From: Silicimonas sp.
Lineage (GTDB): Bacteria > Pseudomonadota > Alphaproteobacteria > Rhodobacterales > Rhodobacteraceae
Length of the DNA stretch: 47,263 bases
Assembly: GCA_013003245.1 (NCBI GenBank)
Contig: JABDJX010000235.1
Span: forward strand, 1 to 47,263
Direction: 5' to 3'
The notes beneath the pieces were generated by a model. It worked only from the letters and a program-made list of their open reading frames with translations. It made no database searches and was not told where the DNA came from. Each line of letters opens with the position of its first letter. The stretch's first letter is position 1. The position numbers and the translations under genes are program-made. This document shows, piece by piece, positions 20,268 to 29,525 of the stretch.

Positions 20268-21263
20268 TCAACTCATCCCTGTCTTCTTGGGTGCAAAGAC
20301 ATCAAACCCCATCTGCAAAAGCACATGTGGGATGTCGACGAAGACCCAGTTTTCCATCAATTTATCACCCTCGCGCCGCCACCAGTCGCAGACCCTCATG
20401 TAAAGGCGCTTGTCGGTAACAGGCTGGCCCAGAAACGGTTTGGCCTGAATCATGTTCAGCGAAGGCCACCCACCAGAGGCGATGTAATTGCCGTCGGCAA
20501 AGCGGGCGAAATGCCTTGTCTCACTGCCCTTCACCGAGCCGCCGATCCATTCACTGAACGCACTCTCAAACGGCACCTGAAACCCGGCGAAATTCTCGAT
20601 TCCAATGAAGCTGCCAAAGGCGGCGGGCCCGTACCATATCATGTCGTCGTGCCAATATGGTCGCCAAGCCTCGTCTTTCGTGGCCAGACTGCGCAGCATC
20701 TGCGTAACCATCTGATAGGACGACGCGCTGCGCTCAGCGTCATTTTCTTGCCATTGCAAACCGTCTTGCGGAACTGGCCCGGCCAGATAGCCGGTATAGC
20801 CGCGATCCCGCCCAGGGCTTTCGCTGATCGGCCATTGACCAGCGGCAATCATCAACTCGGGGATATCCAGATAGATATAGCTTTCGACAGCCTGCCCGTT
20901 CTCGATCCGGTGAAATTCGCCAAAGCGCAGGTGAGCAAGTGTGCCGGTCGGGGCAATCCCCAACCACGGCGCGCCGAAATGGCCGGTGTAATAGCCGGTC
21001 GAGGTCGCCCAAACGCCACCCTCGAATGCGCCTGCGAAGACGACGTAATCAGTGCGGATCAGATGCGCGAAGGCTGCTTGAAGTGGCGCAATGAAGTCTC
21101 TCGCGTACCCCACGACAGTCATTTCGTTGAACGGATGCACCACGTTGATCGCGGCACCTTCAGCAAAGAACGCGTCCGCAGCAGCAGCATCTGGACGCGG
21201 CGACGCCTCGACGTACTCGCGAAAGACGGATTTGGCCGCTGCAATGCAGACAGTATCCGTCAC
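20268..21263 (-). CDS. SnoaL-like/NTF2-like tandem-domain protein (paralogue A)
   Basis: GTG start at 21263 (GTGA overlap with the upstream permease): [21 protein letters not shown]...; [43 protein letters not shown]. Confidence 0.83.
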   Translation of the reverse strand: MTDTVCIAAAKSVFREYVEASPRPDAAAADAFFAEGAAINVVHPFNEMTVVGYARDFIAPLQAAFAHLIRTDYVVFAGAFEGGVWATSTGYYTGHFGAPWLGIAPTGTLAHLRFGEFHRIENGQAVESYIYLDIPELMIAAGQWPISESPGRDRGYTGYLAGPVPQDGLQWQENDAERSASSYQMVTQMLRSLATKDEAWRPYWHDDMIWYGPAAFGSFIGIENFAGFQVPFESAFSEWIGGSVKGSETRHFARFADGNYIASGGWPSLNMIQAKPFLGQPVTDKRLYMRVCDWWRREGDKLMENWVFVDIPHVLLQMGFDVFAPKKTGMS

Positions 21264-22141
21264 CCTTTTACCGCCCCCGCGGTCAGGCCACTGACGATCT
21301 GGCGCTGGAAGAACATGACCAACACGAACAAGGGCGCTGTCGCCGAGACAACGGCGGCCACCGCAAACATGACGTTGCCTTCGGTGTACGTCGTGCCCAG
21401 AAATGCCGCGATCTGCGGCACCATGGTGCGGTTGCTCTCGCTCAGCAGCATCGCGGTCACGGCGAAATCGTTGTAAGCCAGAAGAAAGCTGAAAAGCCCA
21501 GTGGTGATCACGCCGGGCCACATCACCGGGATGATCACGTGGCGAAACGCCTGAAACTGCGTACACCCGTCCACCTTGGCGCTTTCGTCCAGTTCCTTGG
21601 GGATATTCTGGAAAAACGAATGCAGCATCCACAGTGTGAACGGCTGGTTGATCGCGACCAAAACGATGATCGCGGTGGGCAGAATACCCCAGACGTTCCA
21701 CTCAAAGAACGGCAGCATGTATCCGGCGACCAGCGTGATCGGCGGCATTGCCCGAAAGATCAGCGCAATGATCAGCAGCCAGAACACATAGCGAAAGCCT
21801 GACCGCGAAAGCGCATAGCCGCCCAGCGTTCCGATGGTTAATGAAGTGAGGACAACGAAGAAGCACACGATGAACGTATTGAGCACGTTGGTCCAAAACT
21901 CGTTCGTCACCCAGGCCCCGTAATACCCCGCACCGGTGAAGGGGCTTCCGTGCGTCTTTTGCGTGCCCTCGCCGGTCAGCGCGTTGGTCCAGTCGGCGAT
22001 GGAGAAGAAATCCAGCTCGACCTTGAAGGACCCCCAGAACGTCCAGATGAACGGGAAGGCCGCCATGATCAGCCAGATCACGATAAAGCCATTCGTCAGA
22101 AACCGTAATCCCAACGGCATTTTCTGTGCCTGCGATGCCAT
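21260..22141 (-). CDS. carbohydrate-type ABC transporter permease (MalG-like)
   Basis: 293 aa, multiple TM; EAA-loop region IPKELDESAKVDGCTQFQAFRHVIIPVMWPGV. Confidence 0.93.
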   Translation of the reverse strand: MASQAQKMPLGLRFLTNGFIVIWLIMAAFPFIWTFWGSFKVELDFFSIADWTNALTGEGTQKTHGSPFTGAGYYGAWVTNEFWTNVLNTFIVCFFVVLTSLTIGTLGGYALSRSGFRYVFWLLIIALIFRAMPPITLVAGYMLPFFEWNVWGILPTAIIVLVAINQPFTLWMLHSFFQNIPKELDESAKVDGCTQFQAFRHVIIPVMWPGVITTGLFSFLLAYNDFAVTAMLLSESNRTMVPQIAAFLGTTYTEGNVMFAVAAVVSATAPLFVLVMFFQRQIVSGLTAGAVKG

Positions 22142-23169
22142 CAGACACTACTCCCTTTGAAATCTCGCCAGGTGCGCACAAGGACCGGCGACAGCAGGAT
22201 CGCAACGCCGAGGATCGTCAGCACCGAGGTTGTGGCGGCCGCCGACAACTGTCGGGTCTCGCCCCCAAGGTCGTTGAAGATGATCCAGCTCAGGCTGGTG
22301 GCATGGGCCTGCGCATTGAAGCCAACGATTTCCTCGAAGACGCGGAAGTTATCCATCAGCTTGATCAGGGTCACGAAGGTGACCAGCGGCATCAGGTGCG
22401 GCACGACGACGTATCGCAACTGCTGGAACCGGCTGGCCCCGTCGATCTGGGCCGCCTCGATCTGGTCTTGCGGCAGGGTTTGAAGACCAGCGTAGAACAC
22501 CACGAAGGCAAACGGCGCGGAATGCCAGATCCCGTAGACGATCAGCGAGATCCACATCAGTGTCGTCGACGCCTTGAGCGATAGTTGCGGATCGCCCGAG
22601 AGGTAGATGATCAGGTTGCCGATGATCCCCCGGCTGTCAATCATCCAAAACAGGATCATCGCGCCAATAATCGGCGTTACGATCATCGGAAGCAGCGAGA
22701 AGAAGATCACCAGACCCTTAAGATGGCGGTGAAGCGAATTGACCGCCAGCGCGATGACAAGGCCCAGCAGGATCAGCAGCGGCACGGTGACAAAGGTATA
22801 GGTCAGCGTAAACGCCAGTGCACGGTAGAACGGCAGGTTCGACAGAACGCCAAAGAACTCACCCATCGTGGCGGATGTGGCCCAGGCCTCTGAAACGGCC
22901 TCGACGGCCAGATGGCCGCGATCAAAGTAGATTTCCAGCCCGACAAAGCGCCCCAAAGGCTCGGACGCGCGCAATTCTGCGGTGGCTTGCTGATCGATGG
23001 TGGTTTCGGTCTGGCAGCCGAACGGGCCACAGTTTTCCACCTCGATGATCACCGCTTCATGCGGCGCGTAGATAGACTGGGTTATCACCGAAACGATGGG
23101 CAAAGCGATAAACAAAAGCATCGCCAGCCCGGTCGGCAGGAAGAACCAAAAGAAGGTGCGATGTTTCAT
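22141..23169 (-). CDS. sugar-type ABC transporter permease (MalF-like)
   Basis: EAA-loop LPQDQIEAAQIDGASRFQQLRYVVVPHLMPLV; multiple TM; ATGA overlap with the downstream permease. Confidence 0.92.
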   Translation of the reverse strand: MKHRTFFWFFLPTGLAMLLFIALPIVSVITQSIYAPHEAVIIEVENCGPFGCQTETTIDQQATAELRASEPLGRFVGLEIYFDRGHLAVEAVSEAWATSATMGEFFGVLSNLPFYRALAFTLTYTFVTVPLLILLGLVIALAVNSLHRHLKGLVIFFSLLPMIVTPIIGAMILFWMIDSRGIIGNLIIYLSGDPQLSLKASTTLMWISLIVYGIWHSAPFAFVVFYAGLQTLPQDQIEAAQIDGASRFQQLRYVVVPHLMPLVTFVTLIKLMDNFRVFEEIVGFNAQAHATSLSWIIFNDLGGETRQLSAAATTSVLTILGVAILLSPVLVRTWRDFKGSSV

Positions 23170-23232
23170 GGGCTTTTCGTCTCAATGGCGGGTGTTGCAG
23201 GGGCAGATGCGCCCGCCCCTGCAGTCGTTGGC

Positions 23233-24471
23233 TTAAAGGAAGCCCTTTTCCTTGGCCGCAGCGATGTAGGCGGCTTCGACGTCCTTCAACGCTTGCTCGG
23301 CACTTTCCTTGCCCTGCATGAAGTCTGCCAACTCGTTGCCCAGAGCGGTGTGCATCAGGCCCATGTAAGGCAGCATCGGGTAAGGAATGGTGCCCGCGTT
23401 CGCGGCTTCAAACACGCCCACGGCGGCATCGGTCGGCTGGTATCCTTCGATCAGCCACACCGCCTGCTTGGCCACCTCACCGTCATCAAGAATGGACGGA
23501 TCAATCGCGTTGGTCAGCGCAACGAAGGTCGCTTCTGCTTCGGCGTCCGAGATGTTCTTGGCCACGGTCCAGCCGTCCCACCACAGGGTCGATGCAGGTG
23601 TGGAGCCTCCGCCAACGGTCATTGGTCCTGCAATCGCAAAACCGTCGATCACCTCTTGCGGGACGCCATCGGCTTCGGTCATCGTCGCTGCCCGGCTGCC
23701 CCACATGTTCATGATTGCCACGTTGCCGGCGCGGAACTCGGCGTTTGTGGCGTTTGAATCGTGGGTCAAAAAGTCGGGGTTCATGTACTCTGAAAGCGCT
23801 TTCATCATCTCCAGCGATTTGATGCCCGCTTCAGAGTTGACGTTCGGCTCGGCCGACCCGGCTTTGAAGAACTCACCGCCGTAGCCAAGGAACATGTTGT
23901 TAAATTCCTGTGCCAGGTTCCAGCCCGCGGCATAGGCACCGCCAACGGGGTTTTCCAAAATACCCTGCTCGCGGATCATCTTGGCAGCTTCCAGCATGTC
24001 TTCATAGGTTTTCGGCGGCTCTACTCCGATCTGCTCAAGAATGTCCGAGCGATAGACCAGATGCTGCGCGTTTGCCATGAATGCCACGGCCATCACCTGT
24101 CCGTTGATGGTGATCAGCTGGTTCTTTTGCAGGTCTTGGCCGTGCTTGGCGACCAGATCATCCAGCGGGCGAATGACATCGTCGTTCATCAGCGCCACGA
24201 TGGAAGAGTTGGCAATGATGGCAGAGGTGTATTCAGCCGGGTTGCCCTGCATACCGGGCAGGTTGATCTTCTGGTGGTCAGCGGTGAGGTTTGTGGTCAC
24301 TTCCGCGCCAGAACACGCCTGTGCGCCTGCGCCCACAGTCTGGATGGCGGGGAATTCATTGCCCACGATCGAGACACGGGCCTCAATGGTGCAGCCATGG
24401 CCATCGGCCAAGGCGGTTGTACCTGCAAGGACCGTGACGGCGCCAGCAAGTGCGAATTTTTTAAGGATCAT
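23233..24471 (-). CDS. ABC transporter extracellular substrate-binding protein (family 1-like)
   Basis: Signal peptide MILKKFALAGAVTVLAGTTALADGH; SBP pattern YEDMLEAAKMIREQGI...; next to permeases. Confidence 0.93.
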   Translation of the reverse strand: MILKKFALAGAVTVLAGTTALADGHGCTIEARVSIVGNEFPAIQTVGAGAQACSGAEVTTNLTADHQKINLPGMQGNPAEYTSAIIANSSIVALMNDDVIRPLDDLVAKHGQDLQKNQLITINGQVMAVAFMANAQHLVYRSDILEQIGVEPPKTYEDMLEAAKMIREQGILENPVGGAYAAGWNLAQEFNNMFLGYGGEFFKAGSAEPNVNSEAGIKSLEMMKALSEYMNPDFLTHDSNATNAEFRAGNVAIMNMWGSRAATMTEADGVPQEVIDGFAIAGPMTVGGGSTPASTLWWDGWTVAKNISDAEAEATFVALTNAIDPSILDDGEVAKQAVWLIEGYQPTDAAVGVFEAANAGTIPYPMLPYMGLMHTALGNELADFMQGKESAEQALKDVEAAYIAAAKEKGFL

Positions 24472-24530
24472 TACAATCTCCCTGGTTTGGCGATGCGTCT
24501 TGCAATCACGCACCGTTTGGTTTGCAGGTG

Positions 24531-25574
24531 TTACCCTGTAATTCGCGCACCGCTCGATCCGTCGAACAGGTGGCAAATATCGTGTGGAACCGAAATGGAC
24601 ACCGGGTCTCCGATCTCGGCTCTGAAATTCTTGTCGGCGCGCACAGAGACCAGCGCGCCCGCGATCCGCACCGAGATCATCGTGGCATCGCCCAGCAGCT
24701 CCAGCGTGTAGATCGGCGCGTCGATCTGCCCGCCGCTTGCGACGACAGAGGCGTCTTCGGCACGGAAGCCCAGCGTGGCTGGCCCATCGGGAGCGGCCAC
24801 CGAGATGGCGACGTTCTGCGCCTTGAAGACGCCGCTTTCCACGTGGCCTTCCATCAGGTTCATCGCCGGGTTGCCGATGAAACCGGCCACAAAGGTGTTC
24901 GCGGGTGTCTCGTAAATTTCGGTCGGCGATCCGACCTGCTGCACCACGCCTTGTTTCATCACCACAACACGGTCGGCCAGCGTCATTGCTTCGATCTGGT
25001 CGTGGGTGACGTAGATGGTCGTGACGGCCAGCTCGTGGCTAAGGTTCTTGATCTGCGCGCGGGTCGAGACACGCAGCTTTGCGTCAAGGTTCGACAGGGG
25101 TTCATCCATCAAAAATACGTTCGGTTCGCGCACAATCGCACGGGCAAGCGCAACCCTTTGGCGCTGGCCGCCCGACAAGGCAGCAGGCTTGCGGTCCATG
25201 AAATCCTCAAGCTCGACCATCGCGGCAGCACGGGCCACTTTTTCGTCTGCGTTGTCCAACTCGCCCCGCACTTTCAGCGGAAACCGGATGTTCTCGGTCA
25301 CGCTCATGTTGGGGTAAAGCGCATAGCTTTGGAACACCATCGCCACGTCGCGATCCTTTGGTTCCAGATCGTTGACGCGTTTGCCGTCGATCAGAATGTC
25401 GCCTTCGGTGGCGTCCTCAAGGCCTGCGATCATCCGCATGGTGGTTGTCTTGCCGCATCCCGATGGACCAAGCAAAACCAGAAACTCCTTGTCGGCAATC
25501 GTCAGATTGAAATCATCGACACCAACAAACGACCCCCACCGTTTGCTAAGATTACGGAGCTGAATTTCTGCCAT
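24531..25574 (-). CDS. ABC transporter ATP-binding protein (MalK/UgpC type)
   Basis: Walker A GPSGCGKTTT, signature LSGGQRQRVALARAI, VFLMDEPLSNLDAKLR, C-terminal TOBE region. Confidence 0.97.
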   Translation of the reverse strand: MAEIQLRNLSKRWGSFVGVDDFNLTIADKEFLVLLGPSGCGKTTTMRMIAGLEDATEGDILIDGKRVNDLEPKDRDVAMVFQSYALYPNMSVTENIRFPLKVRGELDNADEKVARAAAMVELEDFMDRKPAALSGGQRQRVALARAIVREPNVFLMDEPLSNLDAKLRVSTRAQIKNLSHELAVTTIYVTHDQIEAMTLADRVVVMKQGVVQQVGSPTEIYETPANTFVAGFIGNPAMNLMEGHVESGVFKAQNVAISVAAPDGPATLGFRAEDASVVASGGQIDAPIYTLELLGDATMISVRIAGALVSVRADKNFRAEIGDPVSISVPHDICHLFDGSSGARITG

Positions 25575-25599
25575 TTCGGCAATCCCCCAAAAAGACGCC

Positions 25600-25619
25600 T
25601 TTTGCATGCGTATGCAAAA
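25600..25619. promoter_or_regulatory. putative LacI-family operator O1 (TTTTGCATGCGTATGCAAAA)
   Basis: 20-bp inverted repeat with one mismatched pair; upstream of the ABC operon that encodes a LacI regulator. Confidence 0.8.
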
Positions 25620-25648
25620 GACTAGGCTTTCGGGATCGGAGTTGGCAA
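25619..25648 (-). promoter_or_regulatory. putative sigma70-like promoter for the minus-strand operon (TTGCCA-18nt-TAGTCT)
   Basis: Read on the reverse strand between the two palindromes; weak -10. Confidence 0.35.
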
Positions 25649-25653
25649 GTCAT

Positions 25654-25673
25654 TTTTGCATACGTATGCAAAA
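25654..25673. promoter_or_regulatory. putative LacI-family operator O2 (TTTTGCATACGTATGCAAAA)
   Basis: Perfect 20-bp palindrome, 54 bp centre-to-centre from O1, in the divergent intergenic region. Confidence 0.85.
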
Positions 25674-25716
25674 CTCAAAGCCAGCTTTCACCAACCACAT
25701 GAATTAGATTGCGAAA

Positions 25717-26715
25717 ATGTCAGACCTTCAAGCGGCAAAGTCAGTTGCCAAAGCCTTTCACGCCGCATTGGATGACCCGTCGCAGGCCTTGGCCGACACG
25801 TTAAAGCGCCATCTTTCGCCCGATCATCTGTGGCGCGGGTTTCATCCGTTTAACGAAGTGACTGGCCCCGAAGCCCTTGTCGAAACCTTCTGGCAGCCCT
25901 TGCATGAAAGCCTGACACATTTGCAGCGACGCGAAGACGTCTTCTTTGCCGGGCAAAACCGCATCGCGGGGCAAAACGGCACATGGGTCGCCTCGATGGG
26001 TCACCTGATGGGGCTTTTCGATGCGCCATTTCTGGGCATTCCGCCCACCGGGAAACTGGCGTTCCTGCGCTATGCCGAGTTCCTGAAAATAGACGGCGAC
26101 CGGATCACCGAGACCGCCATGTTCTTCGATGTGCCCCATCTGATGGATCAAGCGGGCATTTCGGTTTTTGGCCCACAGCGTGCAGCAGAGCTTGTGCAAC
26201 CCGGACCTGCCACGCACGACGGCATTCTCCTTGATCGGCAGGACCCCGGCGAGGGAGACAAAACCCTCAAGATTCTGAACCAGATGATCGCAAACCTTGG
26301 CCAGTGGCAAAGCGATCTGCCGTTGGAAGAGGAACTGCGCCTGACGTGGGACGAAAGGATGCTGTGGTGGGGACCGACCGGGATCGGCGCCACCTATACG
26401 ATCGAGCGCTATGCCAAACAGCACGCCGGTCCCTTTCGCGCCAATTTCAGCGCGCGCTCCGGCACCGGGCACATCGCGCGCATCGCTGAAGGACACTATG
26501 CGGGCTTTTTCGGCTGGCCCAACTTCACCGCGCGCCTGACCGGTGATTTTTTGGGGCTGCCCGCCAGCGACACACCCGGTGCGTTTCGGGTGATCGACAT
26601 GTATCGACGCAAAGGTGACAAGCTGGTCGAGAACTGGATATTCATCGATCTGCTGCACTTTGCCAAAACCCAAGGGCGCGACATGCTGGCCGAGGCTTTG
26701 GCCAAAGCGCGCTAG
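25717..26715 (+). CDS. SnoaL-like/NTF2-like tandem-domain protein (paralogue D)
   Basis: 332 aa; GIPPTGKLAFLRYAEFLKIDGDRITETAMFFDVPHLMDQAG and MLWWGPTGIGATYTIERY motifs shared with A and B; divergent from the ABC operon. Confidence 0.83.
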   Translation: MSDLQAAKSVAKAFHAALDDPSQALADTLKRHLSPDHLWRGFHPFNEVTGPEALVETFWQPLHESLTHLQRREDVFFAGQNRIAGQNGTWVASMGHLMGLFDAPFLGIPPTGKLAFLRYAEFLKIDGDRITETAMFFDVPHLMDQAGISVFGPQRAAELVQPGPATHDGILLDRQDPGEGDKTLKILNQMIANLGQWQSDLPLEEELRLTWDERMLWWGPTGIGATYTIERYAKQHAGPFRANFSARSGTGHIARIAEGHYAGFFGWPNFTARLTGDFLGLPASDTPGAFRVIDMYRRKGDKLVENWIFIDLLHFAKTQGRDMLAEALAKAR

Positions 26716-26765
26716 GCGGCGGCGTCAGAATGGTGCACAGTCAGCCAAAATTCGACGGAGATCGC

Positions 26766-27590
26766 ATGTCCAATACCTATTACACCCCCAAAGGCGGCCT
26801 GCCCGGTCAGGATCAGCTTTTGACCGACCGCGCAGTGTTCACCGACGCCTATGCCGTGATCCCCAAGGGCACGATGCGCGACATCGTGACAAGCGCCTTG
26901 CCATTTTGGGAGGGCACGCGGCTTTGGGTGTTGTCGCGGCCCTTGAGCGGTTTTGCCGAGACGTTTTCGCAATACATCATTGAGGTCTCGCCCGGTGGCG
27001 GCTCTGACCGGCCCGAGACGGATGCCTCTGCGCAAGGTGTTCTTTTCGTGGTCGACGGCACCATCGAGCTTACCTTTGACGGCGACACCCACGCGATGGG
27101 ACCCGGCGGCTATGCTTACCTGCCTGCGGGCAGTGCTTGGACGGTGAACAACAGGTCTGACAAGGTGGCCAGCTTTCATTGGGTCCGCAAAGCCTATGAG
27201 TCGGTTGAGGGCCTTGCAGCACCTGAGTTTTTTGTGACCAACGAGCACGATGTCGCGCCCGTCCCGATGCCGGGCACTGACGGCAAATGGTCGACAACCC
27301 GCTTTGTCGACCCAACCGACCTGCGCCACGACATGCACGTCAACATCGTCACCTTCGAACCTGGTGCGGTGATCCCCTTTGCCGAAACCCACGTGATGGA
27401 GCACGGGCTTTATGTGCTGCAAGGCAAGGCCGTCTACCGGCTTAATCAGGATTGGGTCGAGGTTGAGGCAGGCGACTATATGTGGCTGCGCGCCTTTTGC
27501 CCGCAAGCCTGCTATGCCGGTGGGCCGGGGCAGTTCCGCTACCTGCTTTACAAAGATGTCAATCGCCACATGAGGTTTATCAGGCGATAA
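26766..27590 (+). CDS. (S)-ureidoglycine aminohydrolase-like bicupin protein
   Basis: YYTPKGGLPGQDQLLTDRAVFTDAYAVIPKGTMRDIVTSALPFWEGTRLWVLSRPLSGFAETFSQYIIEVSPGGGSDRPE and MEHGLYVLQGKAVYRLNQDWVEVEAGDYMWLRAFCPQACYAGGPG. Confidence 0.82.
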   Translation: MSNTYYTPKGGLPGQDQLLTDRAVFTDAYAVIPKGTMRDIVTSALPFWEGTRLWVLSRPLSGFAETFSQYIIEVSPGGGSDRPETDASAQGVLFVVDGTIELTFDGDTHAMGPGGYAYLPAGSAWTVNNRSDKVASFHWVRKAYESVEGLAAPEFFVTNEHDVAPVPMPGTDGKWSTTRFVDPTDLRHDMHVNIVTFEPGAVIPFAETHVMEHGLYVLQGKAVYRLNQDWVEVEAGDYMWLRAFCPQACYAGGPGQFRYLLYKDVNRHMRFIRR

Positions 27591-28233
27591 TCGGCAGTGT
27601 GGTCACCGCATAATCAAGGCTAAGTGAGCGCTCCAGCACCGGATCGGTCAGCGACATGCGATACTGCGTGGCAGGGCGGACACCGTCAATCGCCGCCAGT
27701 GTCCCGCACAGCATCGCGTCACCTGATGCAAGCCCGGATGTTTTGATCAACTCTGTCAGCGGGCGGATCGCTGAAAGTGTTCCCAGTTGATATCGCACCC
27801 AAGCGTCGCCCTTGTTGATGTCACAGATCAATTTCAACTGGTCGAGGTGATCTGCCACCTCCTCCAACGGCCAAAGCTGGTGTGAGACCGGTTTGGCACA
27901 GACCTGCTTGGAGGAGGCAACCGAGACGGCTTCTAAAGCCCGGTCGGTGTGATCCGAGGCAAGACCTAACCAGATCTGCTCTTCTGCATGGATCAGCAAG
28001 GGTTCGACCTCGCCAGAGGTCTCCTCGCCCAACACCTGAATCTCCGGCGCCTGCGTCAGCAAGCTGTTTGAGACGCGGTAAAAGAGCGGCACTTCCGAGG
28101 GCGGGGCTACGCCAATGGCGCTGAGTTCTTCGATATGGTGATCCACGGCGGCGCGGTCGCGCCCGGTCCATCCGGCGACGATGACGCGCTTAATGTCGAT
28201 CTCTTGCGCGCCAAGGGGTGTGTCGAACCGCAT
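27580..28233 (-). CDS. DUF2848 family protein
   Basis: MRFDTPLGAQEIDIKRVIVAGWTGRDRAAVDHHIEELSAIGVAPPSEVPLFYRVS pattern; 217 aa; follows TRAP transporter genes. Confidence 0.75.
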   Translation of the reverse strand: MRFDTPLGAQEIDIKRVIVAGWTGRDRAAVDHHIEELSAIGVAPPSEVPLFYRVSNSLLTQAPEIQVLGEETSGEVEPLLIHAEEQIWLGLASDHTDRALEAVSVASSKQVCAKPVSHQLWPLEEVADHLDQLKLICDINKGDAWVRYQLGTLSAIRPLTELIKTSGLASGDAMLCGTLAAIDGVRPATQYRMSLTDPVLERSLSLDYAVTTLPIIA

Positions 28234-28235
28234 CG

Positions 28236-29525
28236 TCAGCCTTCACTCAAAATCGAGGGCAGGTAGAGAGCGATGCTTGGGAAAATGATCAGCAAAGCCA
28301 CCATGATCAGCATCGCAATCACATAGGGAATTGCGCCCAGCATCACGTCGCTCATCCGGCCCGATTTTCGCGCGCCCTGTACGACGTAAAGGTTCAGCCC
28401 CACGGGCGGCGTGATCAGCGCCATCTCGATCAGCACGATCATCAGGATGCCGAACCAGATCGGATCAAACCCCTGGGCCACCACCAGCGGCACGATGATC
28501 GGGATGGTCACGACCATCAGCGACAGCGTTTCGATAAAGAACCCCAGCACGATGTAGATCAGCACGACCACAAGGATCAGGCCCATCGGCGACAGGCCCA
28601 GCCCGTCGAGCAGGCTTTGAAGCTCTTGCCCCAGACCGGCAGAGGCGAGCGTGAAGTTCAAAAAAGACGCACCAATCACCACCAGCATGATCATCGACGT
28701 GATCTTGATGGTGCCAAGGATGCTGTCGGCGAACATTTTGATGCTGACACCGCCAAAGATGGCCGCGATCAGAACCGCACCTGCGACGCCAACGGCAGCG
28801 GCCTCGGTGGGTGTTGCCCAGCCTTTGTAGATCGTACCGATGATGATGGTGAAAAGCAGGATAATGGGGATCAGTTGCAACAGCGCGCGCATCATCTCGG
28901 AAAGCGGGAAAACGCGGCGCGTGCCGCCCAGCTCGGGCTTGACCATGCAAATAAGCACGGTGATCAGCATGAACCCGATGGCCAGCGCGATGCCCGGCAC
29001 AAGGCCTGCAAGGAAAAGCTGAGGTATCGAGGTTTGGGTGAGAAAGCCGTAGACGATCAGATTGATCGACGGCGGGATCATGATACCCAGCGTGCCGCCT
29101 GCGGCGATCGCGCCTGAGAAAAGCTTGGGGTCATAGCCCAGCTTTTCAGCTTGCGGCATGGCGACGGTCGCCACGGTCGCGGCGGTGGCAACGGAAGAAC
29201 CTGAGGTGGCCGAAAACATCGTCGCTGTGGCCACGTTGGCATGCACCAAACCGCCCGGCAGCCAGCTGACCCAGCGGTCAAGCGCGGCGTAGGTACGGGT
29301 GGCTATGCCAGAGCGGACGAGGATTTCGCCCAAAAGCACAAAGAACGGAATGGCGATCAGCGTGGCGTTGTTCGAGGTGGACCAGACAAGGTTTCCCAGG
29401 CCACGGATCAGCGGGAACGGGCTGTAGAAGGTATCAACGCCGAAACCCAGCAAAAACAATACGATGCCCACCGGGATCGATAGTGTCAGCAGGCCCAGAA
29501 GCCCAACGGCAATGGCCCAGATCAT
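28236..29525 (-). CDS. TRAP transporter large permease subunit (DctM-like)
   Basis: 429 aa highly hydrophobic; GTLGIMIPPSINLIVYGFLTQTSI, ITPPVGLNLYVVQG. Confidence 0.95.
   Translation of the reverse strand: MIWAIAVGLLGLLTLSIPVGIVLFLLGFGVDTFYSPFPLIRGLGNLVWSTSNNATLIAIPFFVLLGEILVRSGIATRTYAALDRWVSWLPGGLVHANVATATMFSATSGSSVATAATVATVAMPQAEKLGYDPKLFSGAIAAGGTLGIMIPPSINLIVYGFLTQTSIPQLFLAGLVPGIALAIGFMLITVLICMVKPELGGTRRVFPLSEMMRALLQLIPIILLFTIIIGTIYKGWATPTEAAAVGVAGAVLIAAIFGGVSIKMFADSILGTIKITSMIMLVVIGASFLNFTLASAGLGQELQSLLDGLGLSPMGLILVVVLIYIVLGFFIETLSLMVVTIPIIVPLVVAQGFDPIWFGILMIVLIEMALITPPVGLNLYVVQGARKSGRMSDVMLGAIPYVIAMLIMVALLIIFPSIALYLPSILSEG

Noticed and set aside
20130-21476. 448-aa plus-strand ORF opposite SnoaL A and the permease
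   Set aside because: Spans two real minus-strand genes; no domain signature.
28218-29117. 299-aa His/Asp/Gln-rich plus-strand ORF
   Set aside because: Reverse of the TRAP large-permease hydrophobic sequence.
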